Shown piece after piece: positions 12,198 to 23,050 of a DNA stretch of 64,000 nucleotides; within the stretch, counting starts at the first letter, position 1, and each line of letters begins with the position of its first letter. This DNA is from Pilatotrama ljubarskyi (taxonomy: Eukaryota > Basidiomycota > Agaricomycetes > Polyporales > Polyporaceae). The translations under genes were made by a program, and so were the position numbers. The DNA lies in contig MU277698.1 of NCBI GenBank assembly GCA_022385805.1, positions 62,001-126,000 on the forward strand, written 5' to 3'. The notes below the pieces were generated by a model that ran no database searches, was not told where the DNA came from, and worked only from the letters and a program-made list of their open reading frames with translations.

Positions 12198-14042
12198 ATG
12201 TCTGCAGCGGCCCTGACGTCGCTGGCCGTCGTCGCCGTCCCTCTGCTCGCATACATCTACAAGACGTTCGCAACAAATCCAAAGGGTAGCCAACCGGGAG
12301 CCGCATACATCCTCGAAAACACCGTCATTCACGCGCGGCTGCTTCCCGCCCCCTCCACGCACGCATTCACCTATCCGACGCTCGCGTTCCTCCTCTCGCT
12401 GAATGCCCTCGAGACGCATGCACTTGACCTTGGGCGAGGCTGGCTCTTCGGCTATGGCGGTACTGCGTGGCGGCTCACGGGCCTGCGCAACGGGGCGTAC
12501 CTCTTGCCCGACAGCTACAACCCACCCCGCGCTTTGTCGCTCCCGACGGACGGACGCGCGTCCCATGGCGTGAAGAGCCTCAAAGCGAAGCTAGCAGAGG
12601 TGCTCGTCCTCCAGAGGGTGGACGAGAGGCGGGTACAGCAGTGGGCTAAAGAGGGCGACGCGTGGATGCTGACGATGCCGAGCTATGTGGGGTACGAGGG
12701 CATCAACCCGCTCACGGTCTACTTTTGCTACGCATCGGAGGGTACGCTCGAGTGGATCGTGCTTGAGGTGCGTACGTCCCGTTCGTTCCGCTTGAGGTGG
12801 CGTATGCTCACTAGCACTGCAGATTCACAACACGTTCGGGGAGAAGCACGTCCACGTCCTGGAGCCCGGACTAAACGAGGATATTGAATGTCCTCCGGGG
12901 TACGTCCCTGCTCTCCACCACGAGTGCTGGAGCTGATGAGACACGCTCGCGATAGGTATGACTACACATGGACGCTCCCTCGCGACTTCCACGTCTCCCC
13001 TTTCAACGACCGTTCCGGATTCTACACCATCTCCGTCTCAGCACCCCCTCCTCCGCTCTCTCCGCTCCTCGCCTCTTCCCCGCCCCGCCCAAAGATTCGT
13101 ATCCACCTCCGCACGGCGGTCCCCTCAGAACCAGATACAAATCCTCCGACCCCGGGCGCGCTTAAGCTGGCCGCGACTCTCTTCGCCCGGCGCGCCGTCC
13201 CGCTCACCACGGCCCATCTCCTGCGGGTGCTCGCGCGGTACCCATTCGCGCTCCTGCTCTCGCTCGCGCGCATCCTGTACCACGCGGGAATCCTGCACTA
13301 CATGAAGCGTCTCGACGTCTTCCCGCGCCCTGATCCCAAGCCTTCTGCACCAGCACGACACGCTCTTGAAGGTGTATCGAAGACGACTGAGAACGGAGGC
13401 TCGCACGAGGAGGAACGCGTATATGGTGGGATTGGGTGGCAGCCAGAGGGTGCGCTCGAGGCGTACGCCCGCAAAGTCGTGGAAAGCTTCCTTGCGAGGC
13501 GCGCAGAAGAGCTAGAGATCCGCATCCTGCTCGTGTCAGGGGACCCGTCCATTCCACCACAACTCTTCCCGCCCTCCACACGAGCGGGAAACATGGCTGT
13601 CGGTCAGGAGGACGAGCCAGATCTCACGATCTGCTACGCAGCCCCCCGGTTCTTCACCACCCTCCTCCTCGCGCCCTCATCCTCCTACATGCTCCTACTC
13701 GGCCACGTAGAGGACCTGTTCCGCATCAGCTCAGCGTCGCTCTTCTCGCAGGTGTTCTCTGCGGCAGCCCCGATCACGCAGGGCTCACTGACTCAGCGAC
13801 TGCGGGTGTGGCTGCTCCCACCACGCTTCGTAGGGTCTGCTTCGCCTTCTGGAGTTCCTCTCAGGCACCCTTTGGATGGGGATCGGCCGCTCATGAACGC
13901 CGTCGTGATTTGTGCGATGCATCTCATGGACAATGTGGAGAAGGTTGTATTCACTTCCCTGAAGGCACGGTTCGTCCCTGGGCTCGCACCGTGGCAGCGT
14001 TGGGAGCGTGCAGCTCGTATGGCTGATGAAGGCCGGACATAG
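12198..14042 (+). CDS. DUF1365 family protein
   Basis: Three exons (12198-12767, 12823-12899, 12956-14042) give 577 residues. A hydrophobic segment at about residues 5-22 is likely an N-terminal membrane anchor. DUF1365 starts near residue 38 (AAYILENTVIHARLLPA, then HAFTYPTLAFLLSLNALE) and continues through GINPLTVYFCYASEGTLEWI, VLEVH..NTFGEKHVHVL and the TWTLPRDFHVSPFNDRSG block. The C-terminal half is a fungal extension without a domain I know. DUF1365 proteins occur in bacteria beside fatty-acid-modifying genes, but the biochemical role of the fungal form is unknown to me. The exon junctions keep conserved blocks in frame, so the model is secure even though the function is not. Confidence 0.85.
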
Positions 14043-14174
14043 TATTCTTGATCGACGCAGCCACTGATAGGATCACTTCTTGGGCATCTCTTGCTCACTG
14101 TTGCACACTTTGGTATTGCTGGGATTATACTGGCTTCATACTTTCCGTCCGTGCCGTCCATCCGTTGGCCAACC

Positions 14175-14781
14175 TCAATCCGCGAAGAGTCCTCCGTCCT
14201 CCTGCTTCGCCGCCGCATCGGCATTTCGCTCGGCGCCCCTCACGCGCTTGCGTCCGCTGCGGATCTGCGTGAGCTCGTCCCGCCAGCTCTTGAACTTCTG
14301 GAGGAGCGCGTCCTCGTTCGCGGCGGCGCCGACGCTGCGCTCCTCCTTCTGGATCTTCGAGATCACTTCTGTGAGCGCATCGTCGAGCTTGGAGAAGGCA
14401 GCGTCGAGGACGTAGGGGTTGCCTAGAACCTCGTCTGCGCGAGGTTCACGTTCGCCGCCGGTGCCCGGTATGGATTCTGGCGGTGCGGCTGTGGGAGCGG
14501 TTGCTATGAGCACGAGGCTCCGACGCGGAAGTGACTGTTTCAGAGACTGACCTTGAGGGTCTGATTGAGGGTACACCTGGGGACAGTCGTAGTGAGGTTC
14601 CGCTCATGAGCGCTCATAGCTCATTGCGAACGTACTTGACCGGGATTCTCGCGTGAGGGCGATGGAGGAATGGCAGCGCTGCGCTGCCCGGGGAATTTCG
14701 AGTCGACTGAAACAAGGACTTGTGAAGCGCGAGTCCTTCCTTCATATGAGAGCGGAGGTACGCACCGTCGCCCATCGACAT
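14175..14781 (-). CDS. Small conserved-looking protein of unknown function with a helical C-terminal half
   Basis: Four exons (14781-14766, 14706-14636, 14576-14552, 14503-14175) splice in frame to 146 residues starting MSMGDVDSKFPGQRSAAI. The first third is Pro/Ser-rich and disordered. Residues about 75-130 (NPYVLDAAFSKLDDALTEVI, then KFKSWRDELTQIRSGRKR) look amphipathic and probably form a helical or coiled-coil segment, followed by a charged tail ending GGLFAD. I do not recognise the family. Two exons are tiny (16 and 25 bases), so the N-terminus is less certain than the 109-codon last exon. It is convergent with the DUF1365 gene, with 132 bases between the stop codons. Confidence 0.6.
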
Positions 14782-15202
14782 GTTCGCAAGACTTGACTAG
14801 GTGCAGTGGATTTGTCCAAAGGATGATGTGAGAGTATTCGGACGAGTGCAAGGGTGGTTGTGCGAGCGAGCGATGGCCATGGCTGCTTGGTATACGACGG
14901 TCGCAGTGGAGTGCAGCCTATGACGCACCAGCACAGCCACGCGCACCCATCCCACTTCCACCCGATCCCATCTCCGACTCTCACCCTCCTCCAGTCGAGA
15001 TTGCCCTACATAGTACTTGAGATCACTTCCTCTATCAGCTTTCTACACAATTGGAACCTGAGCGCTGAGGGCCAACCCGTTTGGACCTCCTGGCGAGTTA
15101 TTATTCGCACATCCAGACCTACTACAACCACAACAACACGACAAACAAGTCATCACCCGCCGACTAGCCCTATCGCAGCTACAGCAACGCTCCTCGCAGC
15201 CA
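14782..15202. other. Intergenic: promoter of the small unknown gene and 3' flank of the transcription factor
   Basis: A 421-base gap between two minus-strand genes. No coding potential or RNA gene was recognised. Confidence 0.45.
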
Positions 15203-18104
15203 TCACGTATCGCCAAACAGGCCATTCGACGGCCAGCCCTGTATCTCCGCAAACGCCGACCAGTCCACGTCAAAGCTTTCTCCTCCTTGCAGCATATCGA
15301 ACGGCGCGCCCATCGTCTGCATGCTCGCCGCGGTCCCGCGCGCGGCGTTCGTCCCTATCATGTCGAAGCCGGGCATAGCCCCTGGCATCGAGCTCGAGCT
15401 CGGGCCGGTGAAGTCCCTGCCATCTCCGAACGGCACCGGCATAGTCGCTGAGGATTGCATCTGGAGGAGTCCGGAGAAGGAGAAGGGGGGGAACGTCGCG
15501 GGTGCCGTGAGGAACGGGATAGGGTTGGTCTCCTGCGCGGTGTAGGATGTGCCATTGAAGACAGAGCTGTCCGTCATAGACATCCCTGACGCTTGCGCAT
15601 AGGAGGACGCATAGTCCTGTGCGTTCTGCGAAGACGTTTCGACAGAAGCGGCCGAAGGATCCTCCTCGCCATTGGGCTTGCGTTTCCTAAATCGCTCGTC
15701 CCACCGTCCGGCCTTCCGTAGCGCGGTGAGGACGGTGATCGCCCTGCTCGCGGTCTCGCCCTCCCCGTCCCTGTTCGCCATGCTCTTCGTCGCAGCGACG
15801 CACCACTGCAACATGCGAATCGCCCGGTCGATCAGCTCGAGGCACTCCAGCGCCTGCGGGTGTGGCGGCTCCTGCGAGAACACACCCACCAGAGCGACCG
15901 CGCCGTCGAAGACGAAGTACGTATAATGAAACAAGATGGCCGGCAGCTGCGGGTCCGGCTCCCAAGAGGCCGCCTCCTCCTGCGCGTCACAGAGGACGCG
16001 CAGCAGCTCCATGGCGAGCTCGATGCAGCGTTCGCGCGATGGATTCATGATGACCGTCATGGTGTGCGAAATCGGTTTCGGTGGTGGTAGGATGGGCGGG
16101 GCGTGCATCATGTACGGCCGGTGGAGGCCCATGCGCGCACTGAGGTAGTACGCCGCGAGGATGTGCCGCTGATATGCAAGCGTCCGTTCCTCGAGCGTAG
16201 CAGGTTTGGATGTCGGATGCGGCTTGCTCCAGTCGAGGGACTCGTGCAGCCTGTAGAGCCAGTACTTGTACTTGCGGTCCAGCTCGAGGACGACGGCGTA
16301 TGCGGGGAATGTGATACCCCCCATGCACTGCCAATGACGATGAGAAGTATGTGCTGGCCAACAGTGCAAGGAGCGCTGACCTTTTCAATCATCTCGCCTA
16401 TGAGCCGACAGAGTCCGATGTAATGCTCCTGGAAGGTGGCCATTAGGCATGAAGATCCTTCACTGCGAACGTCTCCCGGCATGAGTTTGACGTCAAAGGT
16501 CCCTTCGTTAGCCATCATTGGGCGGCCGAGGATGAGAGAATACGTTCTACATGTCCGATTGTCAGCTACATCTCACGCTATGATCAATATCCGACCGTAC
16601 CTGTCAGCGATGATGAGAGACCACCAGCCCAACAGGCGCAATTCACGCTCCTGTTTATCCATCGCATCCCACTTTTCCAGCCCCGGATCTCGGTGGAAGC
16701 CCACCGCTTGCGCATTCCGGAGGGCGGTACCCGTCAGCTTCCAGGCATCGCTCACTCGCCCTCGGTCTGCAAGATACCTCGCGAGGAGCGCAGCGCCGAT
16801 GCAGCTGAGGGCAATGCCCTGCACGGCCGAAGGCTGCGACGCTCTAGAGGCCAGCAGGATGTCCTCCACCAGCCGGCGAGCTTCCATGCCCTTCAAGAAG
16901 TACGCTCTAGCGTTGCCTCCCACCAGTCTGTGTGGGGCGAGTGCCAGAACGGCAAACGTCAGGGAGAGCCAATGCGGATTGAGCTCCTCCGTGCAGCGGG
17001 GGCAGCCTCCCGTAACGTGACACGCGAGACCGGGGCAACGCAGTGATAGATGTCGCCACATCTGCTCGCATGACTGGCGGAACCAGCGTTCAGGGATACC
17101 AAATTCCCAATTGCGCTCCTGGAAATAGCCGTCCAAAAGCGTGTCGAATACAGCGCGAGGTGGTAGGCTTGCCACCAGCTGCTGTATTGGGCCTGAGAGG
17201 GGGTGGTTACCTGGCTGGAAAGGCTCGCGGACCGTCGTGCTGTCTGCCGAGCGGGCGACCTTCCATCTGGCGCGGTACGGATCACCGAGCTGGCCGAAGG
17301 GGCATCAATGGTCGCATCACACGAAGGAAGTAGGGAACATACCTTGTGGAGAGCATAGGGGATGGTGCCGGCGCCTACGAATTCACTGTCATGCGCCAGT
17401 GAGAGTTGGGCGAGTGCGACGGCAGCACTCTGCACGTCGTAATCATAGTGCGACAGGGCGCAGTCCTCGTCCTCGGTGCTGCCATTCGGTACACAACCAG
17501 TAATCGGACTGGAGTGAGAGGTGCTGGAGCTGTCTGTTCTGCCGTTCTTGCTGCCCGACCCGGAAGAGCTCCGCTCTGACGACGCATCGGATGGCGAAGA
17601 AGCTGCTGCGTAGGCGCTCGAGCGCACGACGGACTCGACGGTGACGGCCGATGAGGAGCCCTGGGCTTTTAGCGAGCCGTCGTTGGAGTCCGCAAGGCCG
17701 CGAATCTGCATGTTCTGCCGCGAGATGACATCTTCGAGGGCGGAGATTCGGGCGGATAGGGCGGCAATTGTGCTCTGCGCCGACTCGGCTGGGACGATGG
17801 GTGCGCCCTCCGGAGGCCGTTGCGGGGCAGGCCTGGCGACCAATGGCTCCCATCTGCAGAGGTGTGGGACGCCGCGTGAAACGCAGAGACCGCAGGGGAT
17901 CTGGCGGTCGCATTTCTGTGCAGATCGGAGATAGGGTCAGAGACCATGTCGCTCCGTTAAACTGTTCACGCTCGACCGTACCTGCCTCCTGCGAGTGCAT
18001 TCGACGCAGCTCAGCCTCTGCCGCCTCCTGGTCTGCTTGGCCTTGCCGCTCGCGCTGGGCTGGTTTGCGGCGGATGAGTCGTCGCTGGCGACGGTGGGCG
18101 ACAT
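15203..18104 (-). CDS. Zn2Cys6 transcription factor with fungal-specific transcription factor domain
   Basis: Five exons (18104-17982, 17915-17343, 17289-16601, 16546-16381, 16327-15203) encode 891 residues. A basic stretch leads into the binuclear zinc cluster at about residues 32-62: CVECTRRRQKCDRQIPCGLC, then a sixth Cys eight residues on in VPHLCRW. The cluster is split by intron 1, common in this family. A short coiled coil follows (TIAALSARISALEDVISRQN), the expected dimer element. The middle homology region (fungal_trans) covers roughly residues 200-480, with AVGFHRDPGLEKWD, ERELRLLGWWSLIIADRTYS and LGRPMMAN. The tail is Ser/Gln/Met-rich and may activate transcription. The ATG at 18104 is the only in-frame ATG upstream of the cluster. 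It lies on the same strand as the two alcohol oxidase genes and 1.5 kb beyond them, so a local regulatory role is possible but unproven. Confidence 0.92.
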
Positions 18105-19575
18105 GGCTTGCGTGTCGCGATTGTTGTTGTGGTCAGGGATCAACCCAGGGTGGGTGCCCCATTTCTGGATTACACAGCCTTTAGCACTCTGCTATTTAGA
18201 CGATCATCGAGCGGGGCCGAGTCTCGAGTCGCGTAAGTTACTGTACTGCCATACGAGTCTCCTCCGCACCGGCGCTTCCTCCTATGTGCTATCTCCGCTC
18301 CCAAATCAGGAAGTGCCGCGGCTCTCGTCGCACGTGGCAGCTTAGTCTCCGTTGCTGACCATAATATTGTAGAAAGCGATGATAAGTCGATCGATTTCTT
18401 ATAATGGTGGCAGCTCAAAGCCTCAAACCATGAGCTTAAACGGTCGGACTCTGGTCAATACCACACTTGTAGGAGGCAAGTACCCGCTCGCGCAAATGTC
18501 CCCATTGACACCGTGTATCATGCGCACTGTATGTTATAACTTAGGCACCTCCCTTGCTTTCCACGACTTCGACGGATTGTACTCTGTCCTTGGCAGACGC
18601 CGAGTGTCTCATGGGTGACTGCAGTCAAAAATCCAAGTCCCGGGCAAGCTTGGCGCAAAGGACTCGGTGAAGACTTCCCTCCAGCAGTCAGTGGTAACAT
18701 CGAAAGTGCCGTCGCAAGCAAGTTCCACCGAGCATGCTGTTGGCTCTCACAACCTGAAGGTGCGTCAGAGCTGCGCGGGTCTCTAAGGCGTACAAGTGCA
18801 AGCCTAGGCACGTTAATGCGCGCTTTTGTCCGCCGGTGTCGTGCAGGGCTCATGCACCCAGGCTTAGATCGCATGCCTACCGACCGCGCACCATGACTGG
18901 CGGAACACTCTCCATCTTACCACCATGCTACAGTCGCTCGAACGAGCGTCCGATGGGCGTGGCAGGATTAAGCTGATTTCCTCGTACATATCATAGGCCG
19001 TCGAACTCTGGCGCTGTCATGCACCCTGCCTCCACGCCTGCACCGTAGGCAGCGCATAACCCTCTCAGTCTCCGTTCGCATAGCAACGCCGCCGCACCAG
19101 ATGACCCTCGACATCTCGGCACTATCTGTGCTTCTTCAGCAACCGCGTCCATCCCATACCTGAAGCGCACTGTTAGTGTGGCGGCGCGCGGTCCATCAAC
19201 ACCCCAATCTCCCTTTCACACAGTGCGCAGCTGTAGCGATCAGTATCAACAGTTGGCCTGCATAGGGATGCGCAGGCGGTCAACGCTTCTGCAGCTCTCA
19301 GCCTGGAGGATACGCCAATCGTGCGGATGATCATGATAAGCGTTCATCGCAGACCTGCATCGTGGCCTCTTCTGGTCGACGTCCATGACGGCGTGTAGAC
19401 GACGGCGTGGTGTATCTTTGACAGTTCATGCAGACCAAGTTTATTACATGAGGCGTATCCATGCGTGAACGTCTCCGTGCGCGGTCCAAACTGCACTGCC
19501 TGTACAATCGTACAAACCCTCTCCTTCAACACGAGGTCGGAGGTAACGTCATCTGAGATGGCGGCGCTGCTGGGA
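18105..19575. other. Intergenic between transcription factor and alcohol oxidase copy 1
   Basis: About 1.5 kb containing the transcription factor promoter and the 3' flank of alcohol oxidase copy 1. I looked for a third oxidase remnant, tRNA signals and open frames with splice patterns and found none. Base composition is more even than in the genes. Confidence 0.45.
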
Positions 19576-22307
19576 TTACAGACGGGCCTTGGCAGAAGGA
19601 ACCTGAGCCTCCAGAGGAATCCCCAGTTCTTCAGCGATGATCATCGCCCCCTTCTCTCCGACAACCACGGCGGTGGAGTAAGTATTCTGCACGTCCGGCG
19701 GTGTCAGTGGCAATGTCCGGTGGTTCTAACAGAGTATCCGAGCCCCACTCACCGCGGCGACATTACCAGGGCAGATGGATAGGTCTACACTCATCATGAG
19801 CATCAGAGAATAGCGATAGATCCCCCCCCCCATATATGCGCCTCGCGCAATATCTCACCTATGACTTTCAGACCCTCCACGCCATACACGTTCAGACGAG
19901 AGTCCACAATGCCGCCGTCCTCCCGCTTCTTCATCGCGCATGTTCCCAGCTGTGCGTAAAGCGATCAGCGTGGTCCGACACCCTCGATACGCCGAGCAAA
20001 GGCTCACCGAGTGCCAGGAGGTCGTCACAGCCTGCCTGATATGTCTTTCGAGAGCCTCCTCATCTTCGGCTGTGTACTCTATGTCGGGCGCTGTCACTGG
20101 AACAGCGCCGCTCCGCTTTCCTACAGCAGCTTTGCTGGTGGTCGCGAAGGCGGGGTGACTCGCTGCGACCTCACCGCGGTAGGAAGGAAGGCGCCTGGCA
20201 AATTCGCGGGATCGCTTGTAACCCCACTTGTGCAGTGCCATGTCCTCCGGTCTAGTGGATGGCGAGTACGCGGATATGCCAGTCGTTCACGACGATTTAG
20301 AACATGACTCACGCATCCAAATATCCCGCGTGGAAATCGAGCGGCGCCTGAGGGTCGTCTTTGGAACTGATGTGTACGTAGCCCAGGGAGACCGGATGCT
20401 GGATGTACCAGCCAACGTTGAAAGATCTGTCGATAGATATTTTGGAACGGTCTCCCAGGAATCTAGACAAGGGTGATGTACGTGAAGCGTGACTGGTCAG
20501 AGGTGCGGTTGTAGAGTCCTCACAAAGACACCGTGCCCATCCATAACACAGGTTTGTCAGGCGCTGGAACGTAGTACTCCAGCCACCTCTTGCGGAAATC
20601 CTTCCCAATGACATCGAGATCGTCCTTGAATGGGCGAAGCTTGATTCCAGCATCGAGGCCGCTGTGTATCAAAGACCTCTGAGCTCAATATGCCCTTGAT
20701 GAATCCCGTCAGTGACTCACTTATGAGCGAGCAGTCCACTTCCGTCCGCTTGCCATTGCCTTGTCCATTCTGCACGAGCATCAGCAACTGCACGATGTGT
20801 CTGTTTCTGCCAGGCTCACTCTCGATTTCTGCCTTATCGTTTGTCGCGATACCATCCAGCGTATGCGCACTCTCAGCGACATGATATGGGGCGAAGACAA
20901 CCTGATGGTCTGCTCACGACATTACGGCGTTAGTGATACATCCCGAATTCGTCCTCAAACTTGAACCCTACCTTGGTAGTTTTCGCCGACCCCAGGCAGA
21001 TCGATAAATTGCTCTACGCCAACCTTGGTCAGGACGTTCTTGGCGCCTATACCGGAGCGCTCGAGGATGGCGGGTGACCCGAATGCCCCCGCAGATATAA
21101 CGACCAGCCGCCGCGCTGTCGCCGTGAGGACTTCAGGCTTCGTGTTAGGATGGAACCGAGCATTCGCGATATACTGTACCCCGGTCGCCTTCTTGCCCCT
21201 ACTCCCCAACCTGTGAGTATCCGCACGATCTCTGAGACGACCCAGTCTGAGTGTGCATACTCACGGGCCAAAAACGACCTTCTTCACATCGTAACCTGTC
21301 AAGATACGCAGGTTATCGTTGAAGGTGTGGTTGAATATGTAGTGGTGAGGGACGTCAGAGCGGGTGCCGGTCTTTCCATCGATCCACCTAAACACCCACG
21401 TCGGGCTCAGCGTCCGACCATGCGGCGTGACTGGAGGTATCTGGAGCTCACTTCTGCCATCTCTGATAGGAAGGTACCCTTCATTAGCGGCGAGTATACG
21501 ATACTGAAGCCCCGACGCACTCACTCCGTATTTGTTACATTCAAGGAAATCATTCGGGTCGTCCGTATGCCCACGCAACTTATCATACTGCGCGGCTACC
21601 ATTAAGAACTCCCGGCCCATCTCGGTATAGAAGCCTCCATAAGAGACTTTCAAGGGCCCAGAATATCCATGCGTAGGTTGCGCCGGTTTGATCTCGTATG
21701 TCTCGCACTAGATATGATCCTCTAGTCACCGTACTATCCTGCCACCGAGCTTCACGCAGTAATTGACCTGAACCCGCCACATACCTTGCGAAGCAGCGGG
21801 AGCAGATCCGTCGAACTCCAGCCGCGATTTCCGTACACTTTCTCCCAATCGTCGTAATCCGATGCCACGCCGCGCGTGTACATTGCGACTAAGATAGGTC
21901 CGTCAGACGTGCCAGCTACAAGACGGCGCGATATCCCGACGCGGCTTACAATTTACACTCGAACCGCCTCCTAGACACTGTCCGCAGGGAACAACCGGAG
22001 CACGCCCATCCAAGGTGGCGCTTTCTCTGCCCACCTGGAACTTCACAGTTCTGCTATCTGGACGTAGGTGGTAGAGGTACCGCGCGGGCTGGATGTGTAG
22101 AGGGTCATCGCGAGTGGTGGGACCCGCCTCTATGACGAGAATCTTGAGGGATGGGTCGGCAGCAGCTAAACGTCCGGCGAGTATGCATCCGCAGGTGCCG
22201 CCTACAAGCCAGGGACAAGAGGTCAGCCGTGGTGAAGGGAGCTCAGTACACAAGCAACGGTGTATCTCACCACCGGCGATGACAATATCGTATGCAGCCT
22301 CTGACAT
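19576..22307 (-). CDS. Alcohol oxidase (GMC family), copy 1, peroxisomal type
   Basis: About 15 exons splice in frame to a protein of roughly 615 residues starting MSEAAYDIVIAGGGTCGCIL, the FAD-binding beta-alpha-beta motif with GxGxxG-type glycines. GMC signature 1 is seen in PCGQCLGGGSSVN, and signature 2 in GAFGSPAILERSGIG. The active-site His lies in WHSLGTCAMKKRE and the paired Asn in NTYSTAVVVGEKGA. Such enzymes oxidise methanol and other short alcohols to aldehydes with release of hydrogen peroxide. The protein ends KARL, and ARL fits the PTS1 consensus, so peroxisomal import is likely. It follows copy 2 on the same strand with 743 bases between them. Intron positions match copy 2, including an 11-base exon (AGATGGCAGAA, around 21451-21461). 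I found no stop or frameshift. It could prefer another short alcohol than methanol. Confidence 0.9.
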
Positions 22308-23050
22308 GGTGAAGGTCTGAGTAACCCAGCTGAGAGTGTCCTGCCAGTGGTTAGAGCATACTACGACCGCCCGCTCTGTTCTCAAGCTACGTGTATTTAT
22401 AACCTGACCGGGCACTTTCACGGCATCGTACTGTCAGACAGTGATTCCAAAGCGCGGCCGATACCCCAGACCATGGAGGAATTTCAGCCACTCTCAATGA
22501 CACTGAATATGTGGACCCTCATGACCGGCCTAAAGTAGAGCCAAGCCACCCATACAGCCATCGAAGGCGAGCGAAGCGCTCCGGTGAAGAGGCGAAGAAG
22601 CATCTTCAGACCAGCGTTTAGACTCCACATGGAGCAGATGCTACTCATGCGGACCGGCCGAAATGCGTCTTCTACGCTGGGGTCTGAGAAAAGACGGCAT
22701 CCGTGGGATACCAGAGAAAGACGTCGATGGCGAGGACTCGGAGCCTGCCGTAAGCCACTCGTAGTGTAGTGCCTATGGAAGCGCTTGCGGAGAGAAGCTA
22801 TCCGCCCCTCGACATCCAAATGAGGGCGAATCAAATATGAGATCGTGATGACTTCTCGATTGTGCTTGTCGAACCAGATATATATGGCGGCGAGCTCGTA
22901 CCAGAAAGCTTCAAGCGGGTAGCCTAGTGCTGAGACGGCTCACGTTGAAAATGACAGGGCAGAAGGGAAGGGAGGCTCACAACTGACGTGTTGGATCCCA
23001 TAAGTCCATCTTAGAGAGCGAGCATTGTGGCAGAGCAATTTCCGCTCGCA
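22308..23050 (-). promoter_or_regulatory. Promoter region of alcohol oxidase copy 1 (and 3' flank of copy 2)
   Basis: This 743-base spacer separates the tandem oxidase genes. On the minus strand a TATAAATA element lies at 22401-22394, 87 bases upstream of the ATG. A perfect inverted repeat, ACTGTC-A-GACAGT, lies at 22430-22442, just upstream of the TATA element. The rest contains no coding sequence that I can support. Confidence 0.5.
22430..22442. promoter_or_regulatory. Perfect 6+1+6 inverted repeat upstream of alcohol oxidase copy 1
   Basis: The sequence ACTGTCAGACAGT is a perfect dyad centred about 130 bases before the ATG and 28 bases upstream of the TATA element. Its position suits a dimeric activator or repressor site. 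It is not a CGG-type Zn2Cys6 half-site, and a short dyad can occur by chance. Confidence 0.3.

Noticed and set aside
19576..22307. Possibility that alcohol oxidase copy 1 is a pseudogene because its open frames look short and scattered
   Set aside because: Splicing at the same positions as in copy 2 restores a continuous reading frame with all GMC motifs and the same C-terminus.
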